A DNA stretch of 64,000 bases from positions 62,001 through 126,000 of the forward strand of contig NZ_BAAAFW010000025.1 in the NCBI RefSeq assembly GCF_039523735.1, in the 5' to 3' direction. Source of the stretch: Tatumella punctata (lineage in GTDB: Bacteria; Pseudomonadota; Gammaproteobacteria; Enterobacterales; Enterobacteriaceae). Positions 26,913 to 35,934 of the stretch are shown piece by piece; the first letter of the stretch is position 1; the number at the start of each line of letters is the position of its first letter. The notes beneath the pieces were generated by a model. It was not told the origin of the DNA and did no database searches. It saw only the letters and a program-made list of their open reading frames with translations. The translations under genes and the position numbers were made by a program.

Positions 26913-27694
26913 TGGATTCCCTGAATATTAAACAGCTGACCACCGGTTATCGTCGTCATCCGGTGATTGAGCAAATGACCCTCGAACAGATTCCGCGCGG
27001 TAAAGTGACGGTGTTACTGGGGCCTAACGGTTGCGGCAAATCGACACTGTTGCGTGCGCTGGCCGGGCTGAACCGGGCACAGGGTGAAATCTGGCTGGAT
27101 AATAAGAATCTTAACCAGATGTCACTGGCGGAAAGGGGGGATAAAGTGGTCTACCTGCCACAGAGTCTGCCTTCCGGGGTGCATTTGCAGGTGCTGGAAT
27201 CGATACTGGTGGCCGCCAGGGCGACAGGTCAGCAGGGGGCTGATTTTACGCCCGAACGTATTATGCAACTGCTCGATGAAGTCGGGATCGGTGCTCTGGC
27301 TCTGCGGTTTATGGATGAGTTATCCGGCGGGCAGAAGCAGATGGTCGGGCTGGCCCAGTCGCTGGTACGTAATCCCTCGTTACTGTTACTTGATGAGCCA
27401 CTCAGTGCGCTGGATCTGAACTATCAGTACCATGTGATGAGCCTGGTATCACGTGAAACCCGGTTACGGAATATGGTGACCGTGGTGGTGTTGCATGACA
27501 TTAATATCGCATTACGTCACAGTGATCATGTTGTCATGATGAAAGAGGGACGGATTGTGGCAAGCGGTGCACCGTCAGAGGTTATTACCCCGCAAAGCCT
27601 GGCCGAAGTCTATGGTGTTCGTGGTCGTATCGAACTCTGTTCACAGGGTGTACCTCAGGTACATATCGATGGTCTGGTCAGCGGCGAACTCTGA
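26912..27694 (+). CDS. ABC transporter ATP-binding protein (FecE/FepC type)
   Basis: 260 residues with Walker A GPNGCGKST at 38-46, the Q-loop YLPQSLPSG near 88, signature LSGGQKQMV near 143, Walker B SLLLLDEPLSALDL near 160 and the switch His in VVVLHDINIA near 195. It powers uptake with the upstream permease. Start and upstream stop overlap in TAATG, so the two are translationally coupled. Confidence 0.92.
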   Translation: MDSLNIKQLTTGYRRHPVIEQMTLEQIPRGKVTVLLGPNGCGKSTLLRALAGLNRAQGEIWLDNKNLNQMSLAERGDKVVYLPQSLPSGVHLQVLESILVAARATGQQGADFTPERIMQLLDEVGIGALALRFMDELSGGQKQMVGLAQSLVRNPSLLLLDEPLSALDLNYQYHVMSLVSRETRLRNMVTVVVLHDINIALRHSDHVVMMKEGRIVASGAPSEVITPQSLAEVYGVRGRIELCSQGVPQVHIDGLVSGEL

Positions 27695-27703
27695 CCTGCC
27701 TGA

Positions 27704-27730
27704 CAGCGGATAACCGCAGGTTATCCGCTG
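27704..27730 (+). terminator. Hairpin after the ABC ATPase gene
   Basis: A perfect 12-bp stem (27704-27715 with 27719-27730, three-base loop) starts 10 bp past the stop. The following bases are only moderately T-rich, so termination may be partly Rho-dependent. Confidence 0.6.
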
Positions 27731-27905
27731 TATCTGTTCCGTGACGTTCTCCGCAATCCCGCTTTTGTATCACTCCACGCTGTTCTGGCATATAAGTTGC
27801 TTTCTGTTCCCGATAAAAATAATCGCGGAGACTGCTATAAGTGTATATACCCGCGGAATGACGGGCGTAGCGGACGGCCAGTGAAAAATGGAAACCGCCT
27901 GAGGC

Positions 27906-28850
27906 TTAGCGGTTGCCGGTCTGTAACTGGCGTAAGGCGGTAATATCTGCCGGGGTGGTGCGGCAGCAACCGCCGATCAGTTTTGCGCCTGCTTCCAGCC
28001 ATGCCGGTAAATATTCAGCCAGAGTGGCGTCGCTTTCACCGTGGCCGTGCCAGCATTTACTGACAGCATCGTAATCCTCTCCGGAGTTGGGATAGACCAC
28101 CAGCGGCAGAGGCGTCAGTGAATGTAAATAACGTAACGCATCAGTGGTCTGCGCCAGCGCAATACAGTTAATCCCTGTCGCGAAAATCTGCGGATAACAC
28201 TCAATAAACGCGATCACTTCACTCAGAGGGGTACCATCGCTCAGATGCTGAGCATCGCGCAGGGTGAATGAAAACCAGGCTTTCGCCCGCGGGAATTCGG
28301 TTAACAGCTCTGCCAGAGCCCGAATCTCTTCAAAGGATGGCAGGGTTTCACAGGCCAGCAGATCGGCGCCGGCCTCGAGAAGGGCTGCCATACGCGGGCG
28401 GTGAAACGTCTGATATTGCTCAGGGGTCAGGTGGTAATCGCCACGGTATTCTGACCCGTCAGCCAGCCAGGCACCGTAAGGGCCGACAGATCCGGCAATC
28501 AGCAACGGACCAGTATCCGGATGTTGTGACAGGAAACGATGGCGGGCGTTGGCCGCCAGGGTAACACTCAGACGCATCAGAGCCTGTGCATCTGCGGCAG
28601 AAATTCCGCGTGCCGCAAAGCCGGGAAGGCTGGCCTGATAGCTGGCGGTAATCGCACACTGTGCTCCGGCCTGATAGTAATCGTAATGGACCTGTTCAAT
28701 CAGCTGAGGGTTTTCGGTCAGTAACTTTGCTGACCACAGGCTGTCGGCCAGCTGGCAGCCCCGGTTTTCCAGTTCAGTTGCCATCGCCCCGTCAATCAGT
28801 AAAAAAGGCAGCCCGTTGCTGAGCAGTGATAGCGGATTATTTTGCGGCAT
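27906..28850 (-). CDS. mmuM: Homocysteine S-methyltransferase
   Basis: 314 residues. Zinc enzyme that moves the methyl group of S-methylmethionine (or S-adenosylmethionine) to homocysteine, giving methionine. Marks are LLIDGAMATELENRG at 17-31, TASYQASLPGF at 68-78, AGSVGPYGAWLADGSEYRG at 119-137, and the zinc cysteines in GINCIAL (Cys229) and GGCCRTTP (Cys295, Cys296). It overlaps the mmuP gene by 14 bp and is the second gene of the operon. S-methylmethionine is a plant metabolite, which fits the polygalacturonase in the same window. Confidence 0.95.
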   Translation of the reverse strand: MPQNNPLSLLSNGLPFLLIDGAMATELENRGCQLADSLWSAKLLTENPQLIEQVHYDYYQAGAQCAITASYQASLPGFAARGISAADAQALMRLSVTLAANARHRFLSQHPDTGPLLIAGSVGPYGAWLADGSEYRGDYHLTPEQYQTFHRPRMAALLEAGADLLACETLPSFEEIRALAELLTEFPRAKAWFSFTLRDAQHLSDGTPLSEVIAFIECYPQIFATGINCIALAQTTDALRYLHSLTPLPLVVYPNSGEDYDAVSKCWHGHGESDATLAEYLPAWLEAGAKLIGGCCRTTPADITALRQLQTGNR

Positions 28851-30255
28851 AGTGCTTCTCCCCTGATGGCTGGATGGTGCGCATCTTCATTTTGCGGGTA
28901 ATAAAATAGGCCAGGTAGCATAACGCGACAAACGGGATACCGCACCATAAGGCGATGCGCTGATCAGGGTCGAATGCCAGCCCGGCACAGGCCACCAGGC
29001 AGAGTACAAACCCCAGTACCGGCACCAGCGGGTAGCAGGGGGCCCGGTACAGCAGCTCTTCCGGGGATTTACCCTGCTGTAAATGGCGACGGCGGAACAT
29101 GAAATGGGAGGCACAGATACTCAGCCACACCGCGACTACTGCAAAACCAGAGATTGCCGACAGAGCGACAAACACGGTGTCAGGCGCGATCACACTGGAG
29201 GCCAGCGCCAGTATTCCGCCCAGCATACTGACGGACAGGGCGGTCAGGGGGACGCCGCGTTTGGTCAGCCGGGTAAAACAGCGCGGCAGGGTATTCTGGT
29301 TCGCCAGTGACCACAGCATTCTGCCAGATGCATAAAGTCCTGAGTTTGCGGCAGACAGAATAGCCGTCAGGATCACCAGATTAAAGAAACCGGCGGCATA
29401 AGGGATACCGACTTTTTCAAACACCAGGACGAACGGGCTCTTCTCGACCCCGGCTTGTTGCATCGGGATTAACGCGGCCAGCACAAAGACGGTACCGACA
29501 AAGAAAATAATCAGTCGTGCGACTGTGGTACGAATAGCGATAGGGATCACTTTATGGGGATTTTCGGTTTCTCCGGCAGCAATGCCAATCAGCTCGGTAC
29601 CGGAAAAGGCGAAGTTAACCGCGACCATCGTCATCAGAATCGGCACGCCGCCATGAGGGAACCAGCCCTGTGAAGTGATATTGTGCAGACCGGGAGCCGG
29701 AGTACCATCGTGCATTGGCAGCACCCCCGTCATGGCCGCAGCGCCAAGTATCAGGAACAGGATAATGGTAAACACTTTGATCAGTGAGAACCAGAATTCA
29801 CCTTCGGCAAAAAAGCGGGTTGAAACAACGTTCAGCCCGAAGATAAGGACGCAGAAGATCAGACACCACAACCAGACCGGAGTTTGCGGAAACCAGAATT
29901 GCATACAGAATCCGGCCGCAGTAAAGCTGGAGCCGAGGGCCACCGTCCAGGTCAGCCAGTAAAGCCAGGCCACCGTATATCCGGTGGCGGGGCCGAGATA
30001 GCGGCTGGCATAGACATGGAATGCGCCGGTTTCCGGCATAGCCACGGATAATTCACCAAGACACTGCATTACCAGCCAGACAACCAGTGCGCCAATCAGA
30101 TAGGCTAACAGGGTACCCGCGGCTCCGGTGGAAGCGATAATGTAACCGGTATTAAAGAATAACCCGGTACCGATAACCCCGCCCAGTGACAGCATCACCA
30201 GGTGACGGGACTTCATGGTGCGCTTCAGTGGCGCATTCTCAGAGTGATCCTGCAT
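28837..30255 (-). CDS. mmuP: S-methylmethionine permease
   Basis: 472 residues from the ATG at 30255, which has AAGG about 6 bp upstream. A longer frame from 30279 would translate the MetJ operator and is disfavoured. It is an APC-family inner-membrane permease with about twelve segments and is nearly identical to E. coli MmuP over KRTMKSRHLVMLSLGG, VIGTGLFFNTGYII, MPETGAFHVYASRYLGPATG and YTVAWLYWLTWTVALGSS. It imports S-methylmethionine for MmuM. Tandem met boxes just upstream predict repression by MetJ when S-adenosylmethionine is plentiful. Confidence 0.94.
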   Translation of the reverse strand: MQDHSENAPLKRTMKSRHLVMLSLGGVIGTGLFFNTGYIIASTGAAGTLLAYLIGALVVWLVMQCLGELSVAMPETGAFHVYASRYLGPATGYTVAWLYWLTWTVALGSSFTAAGFCMQFWFPQTPVWLWCLIFCVLIFGLNVVSTRFFAEGEFWFSLIKVFTIILFLILGAAAMTGVLPMHDGTPAPGLHNITSQGWFPHGGVPILMTMVAVNFAFSGTELIGIAAGETENPHKVIPIAIRTTVARLIIFFVGTVFVLAALIPMQQAGVEKSPFVLVFEKVGIPYAAGFFNLVILTAILSAANSGLYASGRMLWSLANQNTLPRCFTRLTKRGVPLTALSVSMLGGILALASSVIAPDTVFVALSAISGFAVVAVWLSICASHFMFRRRHLQQGKSPEELLYRAPCYPLVPVLGFVLCLVACAGLAFDPDQRIALWCGIPFVALCYLAYFITRKMKMRTIQPSGEKHYAAK

Positions 30256-30265
30256 ATAACCTTCT

Positions 30266-30281
30266 AAACGTATAGACATCC
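30266..30281 (-). promoter_or_regulatory. Tandem MetJ boxes in the mmuP leader
   Basis: Abutting 8-mers AAACGTAT and AGACATCC each match the met-box consensus AGACGTCT at 6 of 8 positions. They lie 11-26 bp upstream of the mmuP ATG at 30255, next to the ribosome site. mmuPM is a known MetJ target in E. coli. Confidence 0.6.
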
Positions 30282-30372
30282 AAAAAAGCTGAGTCAGTGT
30301 TTATACCGGGAATAACCGGGAAATGCAAAAGTTGTGAGCCACTGAGCCTGGCTAATCTGTTTTTGTGGTCAG

Positions 30373-31272
30373 TCAGTACTGTTTTTTCCCGGTTACTTGT
30401 TTCATAAACAGGATGAAATTTTTTAAGGCGTGGTGATAGCGACGGCGTTGCCAGGCCAGTGTCAGGGTGGTAGTAGCTTGTTGATCTTTCAGCCGGCAGT
30501 AGCCGATGCCCGGGGTGAGTATCGATCGCTGGGTTTCCGGTACTACCGTAATCCCCATACCCATGGCAACCAGGCCACAGGCGACAGAGACGTCACGGGC
30601 AGGGATCACGGAATGCGGGGTAAATCCTGCCCGGCGGCAGGCTTCTATCACCGACCAGCCAAGGCCCACCCCCGGCGGGTCCTGTTGCAGCAGAAAGGTT
30701 TCATCGGCCAGGGATTCCAGCGACAAAGCGGGATGTTTTAACAGCCGGTGTCCGGCCGGCAGTACGGCAATCAGGGGCCGGGTGACGATATCCAGATAAT
30801 TCAGCCCCGGAACCTGCGGGAAAGGAGAGCGGATAAAAGCGGCATCCAGCTGGTCATTCAGTAAGCGTACTATTTGCTGGTCGACACAATGTTCTTCAAT
30901 GTGAATACCGATGGCTGGCTGCTGTTGCCGGTAATGATTAATCAGGGTGGATAACGCCGGGTCGAGAATCGAGCTGCCGACATAGCCGAGAGTTAACTGT
31001 CCCCGTACCCCCTGTTTCAGTACCCGTACAGTATCACGGAACCGGGCGAAATGGCTGAGGGCCAGCCGGGCCTGTGGCAGGAGTTGCCGGCCTTCAGGGG
31101 TCAGCGCGACGTGTCGCCGGTCACGTGTAAATAGCGCTAATCCGGTTTCCTGTTCGAGGGCCTTAATATGCTGGCTGAGAGCTGGCTGGGCGATATTAAG
31201 CCGGCTGGCAGCTTTAGCAAAATGCAGCTCTTCAGACAACAGCACAAAGGCGTGCAGATGGCGGTATTCCAT
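30373..31272 (-). CDS. LysR-type transcriptional regulator of the UbiD-type decarboxylase
   Basis: 299 residues from the ATG at 31272, with GGAG 6 bp upstream. The longer frame to 31410 lacks family similarity. It has the N-terminal helix-turn-helix (MEYRHLHAFVLLSEELHFAKA, then NIAQPALSQHIKALE) and an effector domain. The aromatic-type sequence EYRHLHAFV..AEELHFARAA is typical of CatR/BenM-like regulators that sense aromatic acids. It is divergent from the AroY/LpdC-like gene with about 200 bp between, so it probably activates that gene in response to an aromatic acid such as gallate or protocatechuate. Confidence 0.9.
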   Translation of the reverse strand: MEYRHLHAFVLLSEELHFAKAASRLNIAQPALSQHIKALEQETGLALFTRDRRHVALTPEGRQLLPQARLALSHFARFRDTVRVLKQGVRGQLTLGYVGSSILDPALSTLINHYRQQQPAIGIHIEEHCVDQQIVRLLNDQLDAAFIRSPFPQVPGLNYLDIVTRPLIAVLPAGHRLLKHPALSLESLADETFLLQQDPPGVGLGWSVIEACRRAGFTPHSVIPARDVSVACGLVAMGMGITVVPETQRSILTPGIGYCRLKDQQATTTLTLAWQRRRYHHALKNFILFMKQVTGKKQY

Positions 31273-31293
31273 AGGGCTCTCCGCGAAATCCTG

Positions 31294-31308
31294 ATAACGA
31301 TAGCTTAT
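31294..31308. promoter_or_regulatory. Candidate LysR-type binding box
   Basis: ATAA-N7-TTAT at 31294-31308 is an inverted repeat with the T-N11-A geometry of LysR regulators. It sits just upstream of the LysR gene and about 170 bp upstream of the divergent decarboxylase gene. Confidence 0.45.
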
Positions 31309-31475
31309 TAAACACAGGGTGATTGTGATTAGACAATAATCAGCAGAATTCAGACACTGGTCGGGTATAAAGTCGGCGCAGACCTGCTGGTAATGCACAT
31401 GCCGGGTCACAGCAATAAAGACCTGAGACGTTTGCCGTCGATTTCCCCCGATGCCAACCGTCTGAGAGGCTTACC

Positions 31476-32963
31476 ATGACAGATACCCCGAAAAAAGTAA
31501 CGGATTTACGCAGTGCCATTGAATTGCTCAGCCGCTTTGATGATGAACTGATTTACACGGACGAACCGGTTGACCCGGTGGCTGAGCTATCCGGAGTGTA
31601 CCGCTATGTTGGTGCTCACGGTACTGTACAACGGCCAACCCGCATTGGCCCCGCGATGATGTTCAATAAGGTTAAAGGTTATCAGGATATGCGGGTACTG
31701 ATTGGCCTGCTGTCTTCACGCCAGCGGGTCGCACGGTTATTCGGAACTGTGCCGGAAAAACTGGCGTTTATGCTGAAAGATGCGGTGTCGACACCGATTC
31801 CGCCCAGAGTGATTGCCGGGCAGCCAGCGGAATGTCAGCAGGTCGTCCATCTGGCGACGGATCCCGGTTTTGATATCCTGAAGATTCTGCCGGCACCGAC
31901 CAATACCCCGCAGGATGCCGGTCCGTATTTTACGCTGGGTATGTGTTATGCGGCTGATCCGGAAACGGGGGCCCATGATGTCACTATTCACCGTTTATGT
32001 GTGCAGAGCAAAGACGAAATTTCAATGTATTTTGTGCCGGGTCGCCATCTGGATGTCTTTCGCCAGAAAGCGGAAGCGGCGGGGAAACCGTTACCGATTT
32101 CCGTCAGCATCGGGGTCGACCCGGCCATTGAAATCGGCGCCTGTTTTGAACCGCCAGCCACCCCGCTGGGGTTTGATGAACTCTCGATTGCCGGCAGCCT
32201 GCGCCAACAACCTGTCGAACTGACGCGTTGTCTCTCGGTTGATGCCCTGGCCATCGCTAATGCCGAAGTGGTTATTGAAGGAGAGTTACTCCCCGGGGTC
32301 CGGGTGCAGGAAGATCAGAATACCCGCACAGGTAAAGCGATGCCGGAATTTCCGGGCTATACCGGTGCTGCTCAGACTGCGGTGCCGGTGATAAAAGTCA
32401 AAGCAATTACCCACCGAAAACATCCGATTCTGCAAACCTGTATTGGCCCGAGTGATGAACATACCAATATGGCGGGGATCCCCACCGAAGCCAGTATTTT
32501 ACAGCTGGTGGAACGTGCTTTACCCGGTTTTGTGTTGAATGTGCACTGTCCGTCGCCGGGCACCGGTAAATACCTGGCGGTGTTGCAGGTAAAAAAACGG
32601 ACATCAGCAGATGAAGGACGGCAGCGGCAGGCAGCTCTGCTGGCGTTTGCGGCCTTCTCAGAACTGAAACATGTCATGCTGGTGGATGAGGATGTCGATA
32701 TTTTCGACCTGAGTGATGTGATGTGGGCAATGACCACCCGTTACCAGGGAGATATCAGTACGGTTTTTATCCCGGGTGTGCGTTGTCATCCGTTAGACCC
32801 TTCTTCTGATCCGGCATTCAGTCCGTCCATCCGTAGTCAGGGGATTGCCTGTAAAACGATTTTTGACTGTACGGTGCCTTACGATCTGAAAGCCGGTTTC
32901 CAGCGCAGTGTGTTTATGGAAGTGGATGTGAGTCGTTTTATCCCGGGGTTTACCCCGCAATAA
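31476..32963 (+). CDS. UbiD-family aromatic-acid decarboxylase, AroY/LpdC-like (gallate/protocatechuate)
   Basis: 495 residues of the prenyl-FMN-dependent UbiD family. It is very close to Klebsiella AroY and Lactobacillus LpdC: AELSGVYRYVGAHGTVQRP near 36-54, GPAMMFNKVKGY, APTNTPQDAGPYFTLG near 145, the prFMN and metal region DVTIHRLCV near 172, PLPISVSIGVDPAIEIGA, HTGKAMPEFPGY-like RTGKAMPEFPGY near 287 and VLVDEDVDIFDLSDV near 408. It non-oxidatively removes CO2 from hydroxylated benzoates, detoxifying plant phenolics such as gallate. It is single-gene, under the divergent LysR regulator. The small lpdB/ubiX-like and lpdD-like partner genes are not adjacent, so cofactor supply must come from elsewhere. 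Confidence 0.88.
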   Translation: MTDTPKKVTDLRSAIELLSRFDDELIYTDEPVDPVAELSGVYRYVGAHGTVQRPTRIGPAMMFNKVKGYQDMRVLIGLLSSRQRVARLFGTVPEKLAFMLKDAVSTPIPPRVIAGQPAECQQVVHLATDPGFDILKILPAPTNTPQDAGPYFTLGMCYAADPETGAHDVTIHRLCVQSKDEISMYFVPGRHLDVFRQKAEAAGKPLPISVSIGVDPAIEIGACFEPPATPLGFDELSIAGSLRQQPVELTRCLSVDALAIANAEVVIEGELLPGVRVQEDQNTRTGKAMPEFPGYTGAAQTAVPVIKVKAITHRKHPILQTCIGPSDEHTNMAGIPTEASILQLVERALPGFVLNVHCPSPGTGKYLAVLQVKKRTSADEGRQRQAALLAFAAFSELKHVMLVDEDVDIFDLSDVMWAMTTRYQGDISTVFIPGVRCHPLDPSSDPAFSPSIRSQGIACKTIFDCTVPYDLKAGFQRSVFMEVDVSRFIPGFTPQ

Positions 32964-33188
32964 TCCGCCGGACAGAATGAAGGGCGGAATATTGGCGCTT
33001 ACCGGCCCCGTGAACAGGTCTGCCGGTGACCGCCTGTTATGCTTTCCCTTACCGCGCCGCAGGCATGACCGCACAGCGGAATAACGTGTCGTTATCAGAG
33101 ATGGTGGTTAATTATCATCAGTCCGGTCAGTGGAATGACCGCGCCGCACCCGGGAAAGTCTGTGGCAGTATCTGCAGGGAGTATAAAA

Positions 33189-33908
33189 ATGATTATCGGA
33201 CCCTATATCAATGGTTCGGCAGTACTGATTGGCGGTATTGCTGGGGCAATATTAAGCCATCGTTTGCCGGAGCGGGTACGCACCAGTATGCCCCTGATTT
33301 TCGGGGTGGCTTCCATGTGTATGGGAGTGGTGCTGGTGGTGAAGGTGGTGAATATGCCGGTGATGGTACTGTCGGTGGTCCTCGGTGCGTTACTCGGTGA
33401 ACTGGTTTGTCTGGAACAGGGGATAGGTAAACTGGGGGCGCAGGCGAGGGGACTGACAGAGCGGCTGGTTCGGCCAAAAAATCATGATTTGCAATCTCAG
33501 GATGCCTTCCTGCAACGTTATGTTGCCATTATCGTTTTATTCTGTGCCAGTGGTACCGGCATTTTTGGTGCCATGCATGAGGGAATGACCGGCGATACCA
33601 GCATACTGATCGCGAAGTCGTTTCTCGATCTGTTTACTGCCGCGATTTTTGCAACCTCGCTGGGGGTTGCGGTGGCGATGGTGGCGATCCCCCAGCTGGC
33701 GATTCAGTTGCTGCTGGCTTACGGGGCAATTTATATTCTGCCGCTGACCACACCGGTAATGCAGGCCGATTTTTCGGCGGTGGGAGGCGTGCTAATGCTG
33801 GCGACCGGCTTCCGGATTTGTGGTATTAAGTCATTTCCGGTAGCCAATATGCTGCCGGCATTACTGCTGGCAATGCCGTTTTCATCGGTGTGGGTTGCGG
33901 TATTTTAG
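33189..33908 (+). CDS. yqgA: DUF554 family inner-membrane protein YqgA
   Basis: 239 residues from the ATG at 33189, with GGGAG 7 bp upstream; the frame opens earlier at 33135 without similarity. It matches E. coli YqgA along its length: MIIGPYINGSAVLIGGIAGA, VAIIVLFCASGTGIFGAMHEG near 118, TSILIAKSFLDLFTAAIFATSLG near 142, GFRICGIKSFPVANMLPALL near 210. About six to seven membrane segments. Function unknown. Confidence 0.9.
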   Translation: MIIGPYINGSAVLIGGIAGAILSHRLPERVRTSMPLIFGVASMCMGVVLVVKVVNMPVMVLSVVLGALLGELVCLEQGIGKLGAQARGLTERLVRPKNHDLQSQDAFLQRYVAIIVLFCASGTGIFGAMHEGMTGDTSILIAKSFLDLFTAAIFATSLGVAVAMVAIPQLAIQLLLAYGAIYILPLTTPVMQADFSAVGGVLMLATGFRICGIKSFPVANMLPALLLAMPFSSVWVAVF

Positions 33909-34046
33909 CCTGTCGGAACATTTTTATTTCGCTATTCTGTCAACTAACAGGCGATCCGGGCGAACAGGCTTGTATAATGCCCGGCTAAATGCACCTAAAC
34001 AGCCCGCGACCCTAAGCCGGTCAGACAGTGGCAGGAAATAAATACC

Positions 34047-34517
34047 ATGATGCACAATGATGTTTTGCGCAGTGTTCGCTATATGCTCGATCTGCGGGAT
34101 GAAAAAATGCTGGAAATTCTGATCTCCGGCGGCGCAGAAGTCAGCCTGCAGGAGATGCACAGCTACCTGCAAAAAGAAGACGAACCCGGGTATAAAGCCT
34201 GCACCGATAAAATCATGGCCCACTTTCTGAATGGCCTGATCTTTTATCGCCGCGGGCGTGATCCGCGTTTCCCGGCACCGGAAGTAGAAAAACGGGTCAC
34301 GAATAATGTGATGCTGAAAAAACTGCGGGTAGCTTTTGAACTGAAGACCGAAGACTTACAGCAAATTCTGAAATCCGTTGATTTTGCGATGTCAGAAAAT
34401 GAGCTGAGTGCATTTTTCCGTAAAGAGGGCCATAAAAACTACCGTGAGTGTGGTGATCAGGTACTGCGTTATATCCTGAAAGGCCTGGCTGAGCGGGTGC
34501 GTAAGTCTAAAAAATAA
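34047..34517 (+). CDS. yehS: DUF1456 family protein YehS
   Basis: 156-residue soluble protein made of two copies of a roughly 68-residue DUF1456 helical repeat: NDVLRSVRYMLDLRDEKMLEI at the start and NNVMLKKLRVAFELKTEDLQQI near 90, each followed by a MxxYLxKED/AFFRKEGHKNYREC-type segment. It matches YehS of E. coli; no function is established. It stands alone with its own leader. Confidence 0.9.
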   Translation: MMHNDVLRSVRYMLDLRDEKMLEILISGGAEVSLQEMHSYLQKEDEPGYKACTDKIMAHFLNGLIFYRRGRDPRFPAPEVEKRVTNNVMLKKLRVAFELKTEDLQQILKSVDFAMSENELSAFFRKEGHKNYRECGDQVLRYILKGLAERVRKSKK

Positions 34518-34575
34518 TGCGACTACATCCTCGCCTGCAGGACTGCCGGGCGAGGACTGACGTAGCAATCCCGGA

Positions 34576-35829
34576 TTATGGCCGGTCTAAACCCGCTTTT
34601 ACCGCAGTGCCGAGGGTCGGAGCCAGTGGCAGTCTGCTGTTAAGTGTCAGCTGCCAGGCGTGATATAAATCCGGTTTACCCGACCAGACCACCGACGATG
34701 GTTTATTGTCTGAATCCAGTTCGTGCCACCAGCTGCCATTCTGTGTATCAATCAGAAAGTTTGCGATGTAATCCCACAGGGTTCTGTACCAATGCTCATA
34801 GGTGGCATCGCCGGTACGTTTTAGCAGGCTGGCTGCGGTGGAACAACTTTCAGCCACCGTCCAGTGCAGCCGGTTAGCCGTGACCGGTTTTTTCTGCCAG
34901 TCATGGGTGTAAATGATGCCCGGCTCCCCGTCAGCACACCAGCCGTAGCGGATCCCTGCGTCAAACAGCCCTCTGGCATCGGTCAGCAGCCAGTCGGGGG
35001 TGGTTTCATGGTGGCGCAGTAGTGCCGCCTCAAGGTGCAGCAACAGGCGAGCCCATTCACAGGCATGGCCGGGAGTGACCCCGTAAGGGCGGAAATCGTC
35101 GGCAGGTTTATCCTGGTTGTAGTCATGCCACTCCTGCCATTGCGCGGTAAAATGTTCTGCCAGCAGATAATCATTGGACCGTGCATGCTGGTGGATAATT
35201 TTTGTGACAATCGACAGGGCCCGCTGACGCCATTTGCTGTCGCCGGTAACATCGGCCAGCTGCACAAACATCTCGGTAGCATGCATATTACTGTTACCGC
35301 CCCGGTAGGCTTCAGGATCCTGCCACTGCCGGTTAAAACTCTCTTTCAGGCAGCCTTCCTCATCAGACCAGAAACGGTTTTCTATAATATCCGTGGCTTC
35401 AGCCAGTAATTTATCGGCGCCTTCAATGTCAGCCAGCGTCGCGCTCAACGCGGCGAGAGTCACAAACACATGCAGATACGCCTGTTTGCGGCCATCGGGT
35501 GTCTGCTGCGGAATTCCTGCCAGCCAGCCACCGTATTCGGCATCGCGCAGTTTGCCGAGCAGTGCGCGGATACCCCAGCGGGCCAGTGCGCCTGCCCCGG
35601 GCTCCCCCTGTATGCTGGCAATGGCAAAGCAGTGGGTCATCCGTGCCGTCAGCATCGTGTCCGGCTGGCTGTCGTCAGCCAGCTTTCCCTGGTTATCCAG
35701 TGCGGCAAAACCGGCATCCGGATGGCGTGCCTGCCGGTAAAAAGACATTAAGCGGCGGCTTTCTTTTTCCAGCCAGTCATGGTGATAAGGTTTATTCAGC
35801 CAGCTGTCGGTCAGATGTTTAAATAACAT
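34576..35829 (-). CDS. AGE-family sugar isomerase/epimerase (YihS-like)
   Basis: 417 residues of the (alpha/alpha)6 barrel of N-acylglucosamine 2-epimerases and aldose-ketose isomerases: MLTARMTHCFAIAS near 59-72, YRGGNSNMHATEMFVQLADVTGD near 173-195, VTPGHACEWARLLL near 248, RLHWTVAESCSTAASL near 318 and the C-terminal GSWWHELDSDNKP then GKPDLYHAWQ. Catalytic histidines of the YihS/mannose isomerase group are present in MHA, PGH and LYHAW. It interconverts mannose, fructose or a similar sugar. No sulfoquinovose (yih) genes are nearby, so mannose isomerase activity is the better guess. Confidence 0.82.
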   Translation of the reverse strand: MLFKHLTDSWLNKPYHHDWLEKESRRLMSFYRQARHPDAGFAALDNQGKLADDSQPDTMLTARMTHCFAIASIQGEPGAGALARWGIRALLGKLRDAEYGGWLAGIPQQTPDGRKQAYLHVFVTLAALSATLADIEGADKLLAEATDIIENRFWSDEEGCLKESFNRQWQDPEAYRGGNSNMHATEMFVQLADVTGDSKWRQRALSIVTKIIHQHARSNDYLLAEHFTAQWQEWHDYNQDKPADDFRPYGVTPGHACEWARLLLHLEAALLRHHETTPDWLLTDARGLFDAGIRYGWCADGEPGIIYTHDWQKKPVTANRLHWTVAESCSTAASLLKRTGDATYEHWYRTLWDYIANFLIDTQNGSWWHELDSDNKPSSVVWSGKPDLYHAWQLTLNSRLPLAPTLGTAVKAGLDRP

Positions 35830-35934
35830 GGTTTACTCCGTTATCAGGGCACCCTGCATCCGCAGGGTCTGCGGCCGCAAGTGATAAAAAGAATCAGGGG
35901 CTGCCGGACAGTGTCCGGCAGAAGAAGGCAGAGT

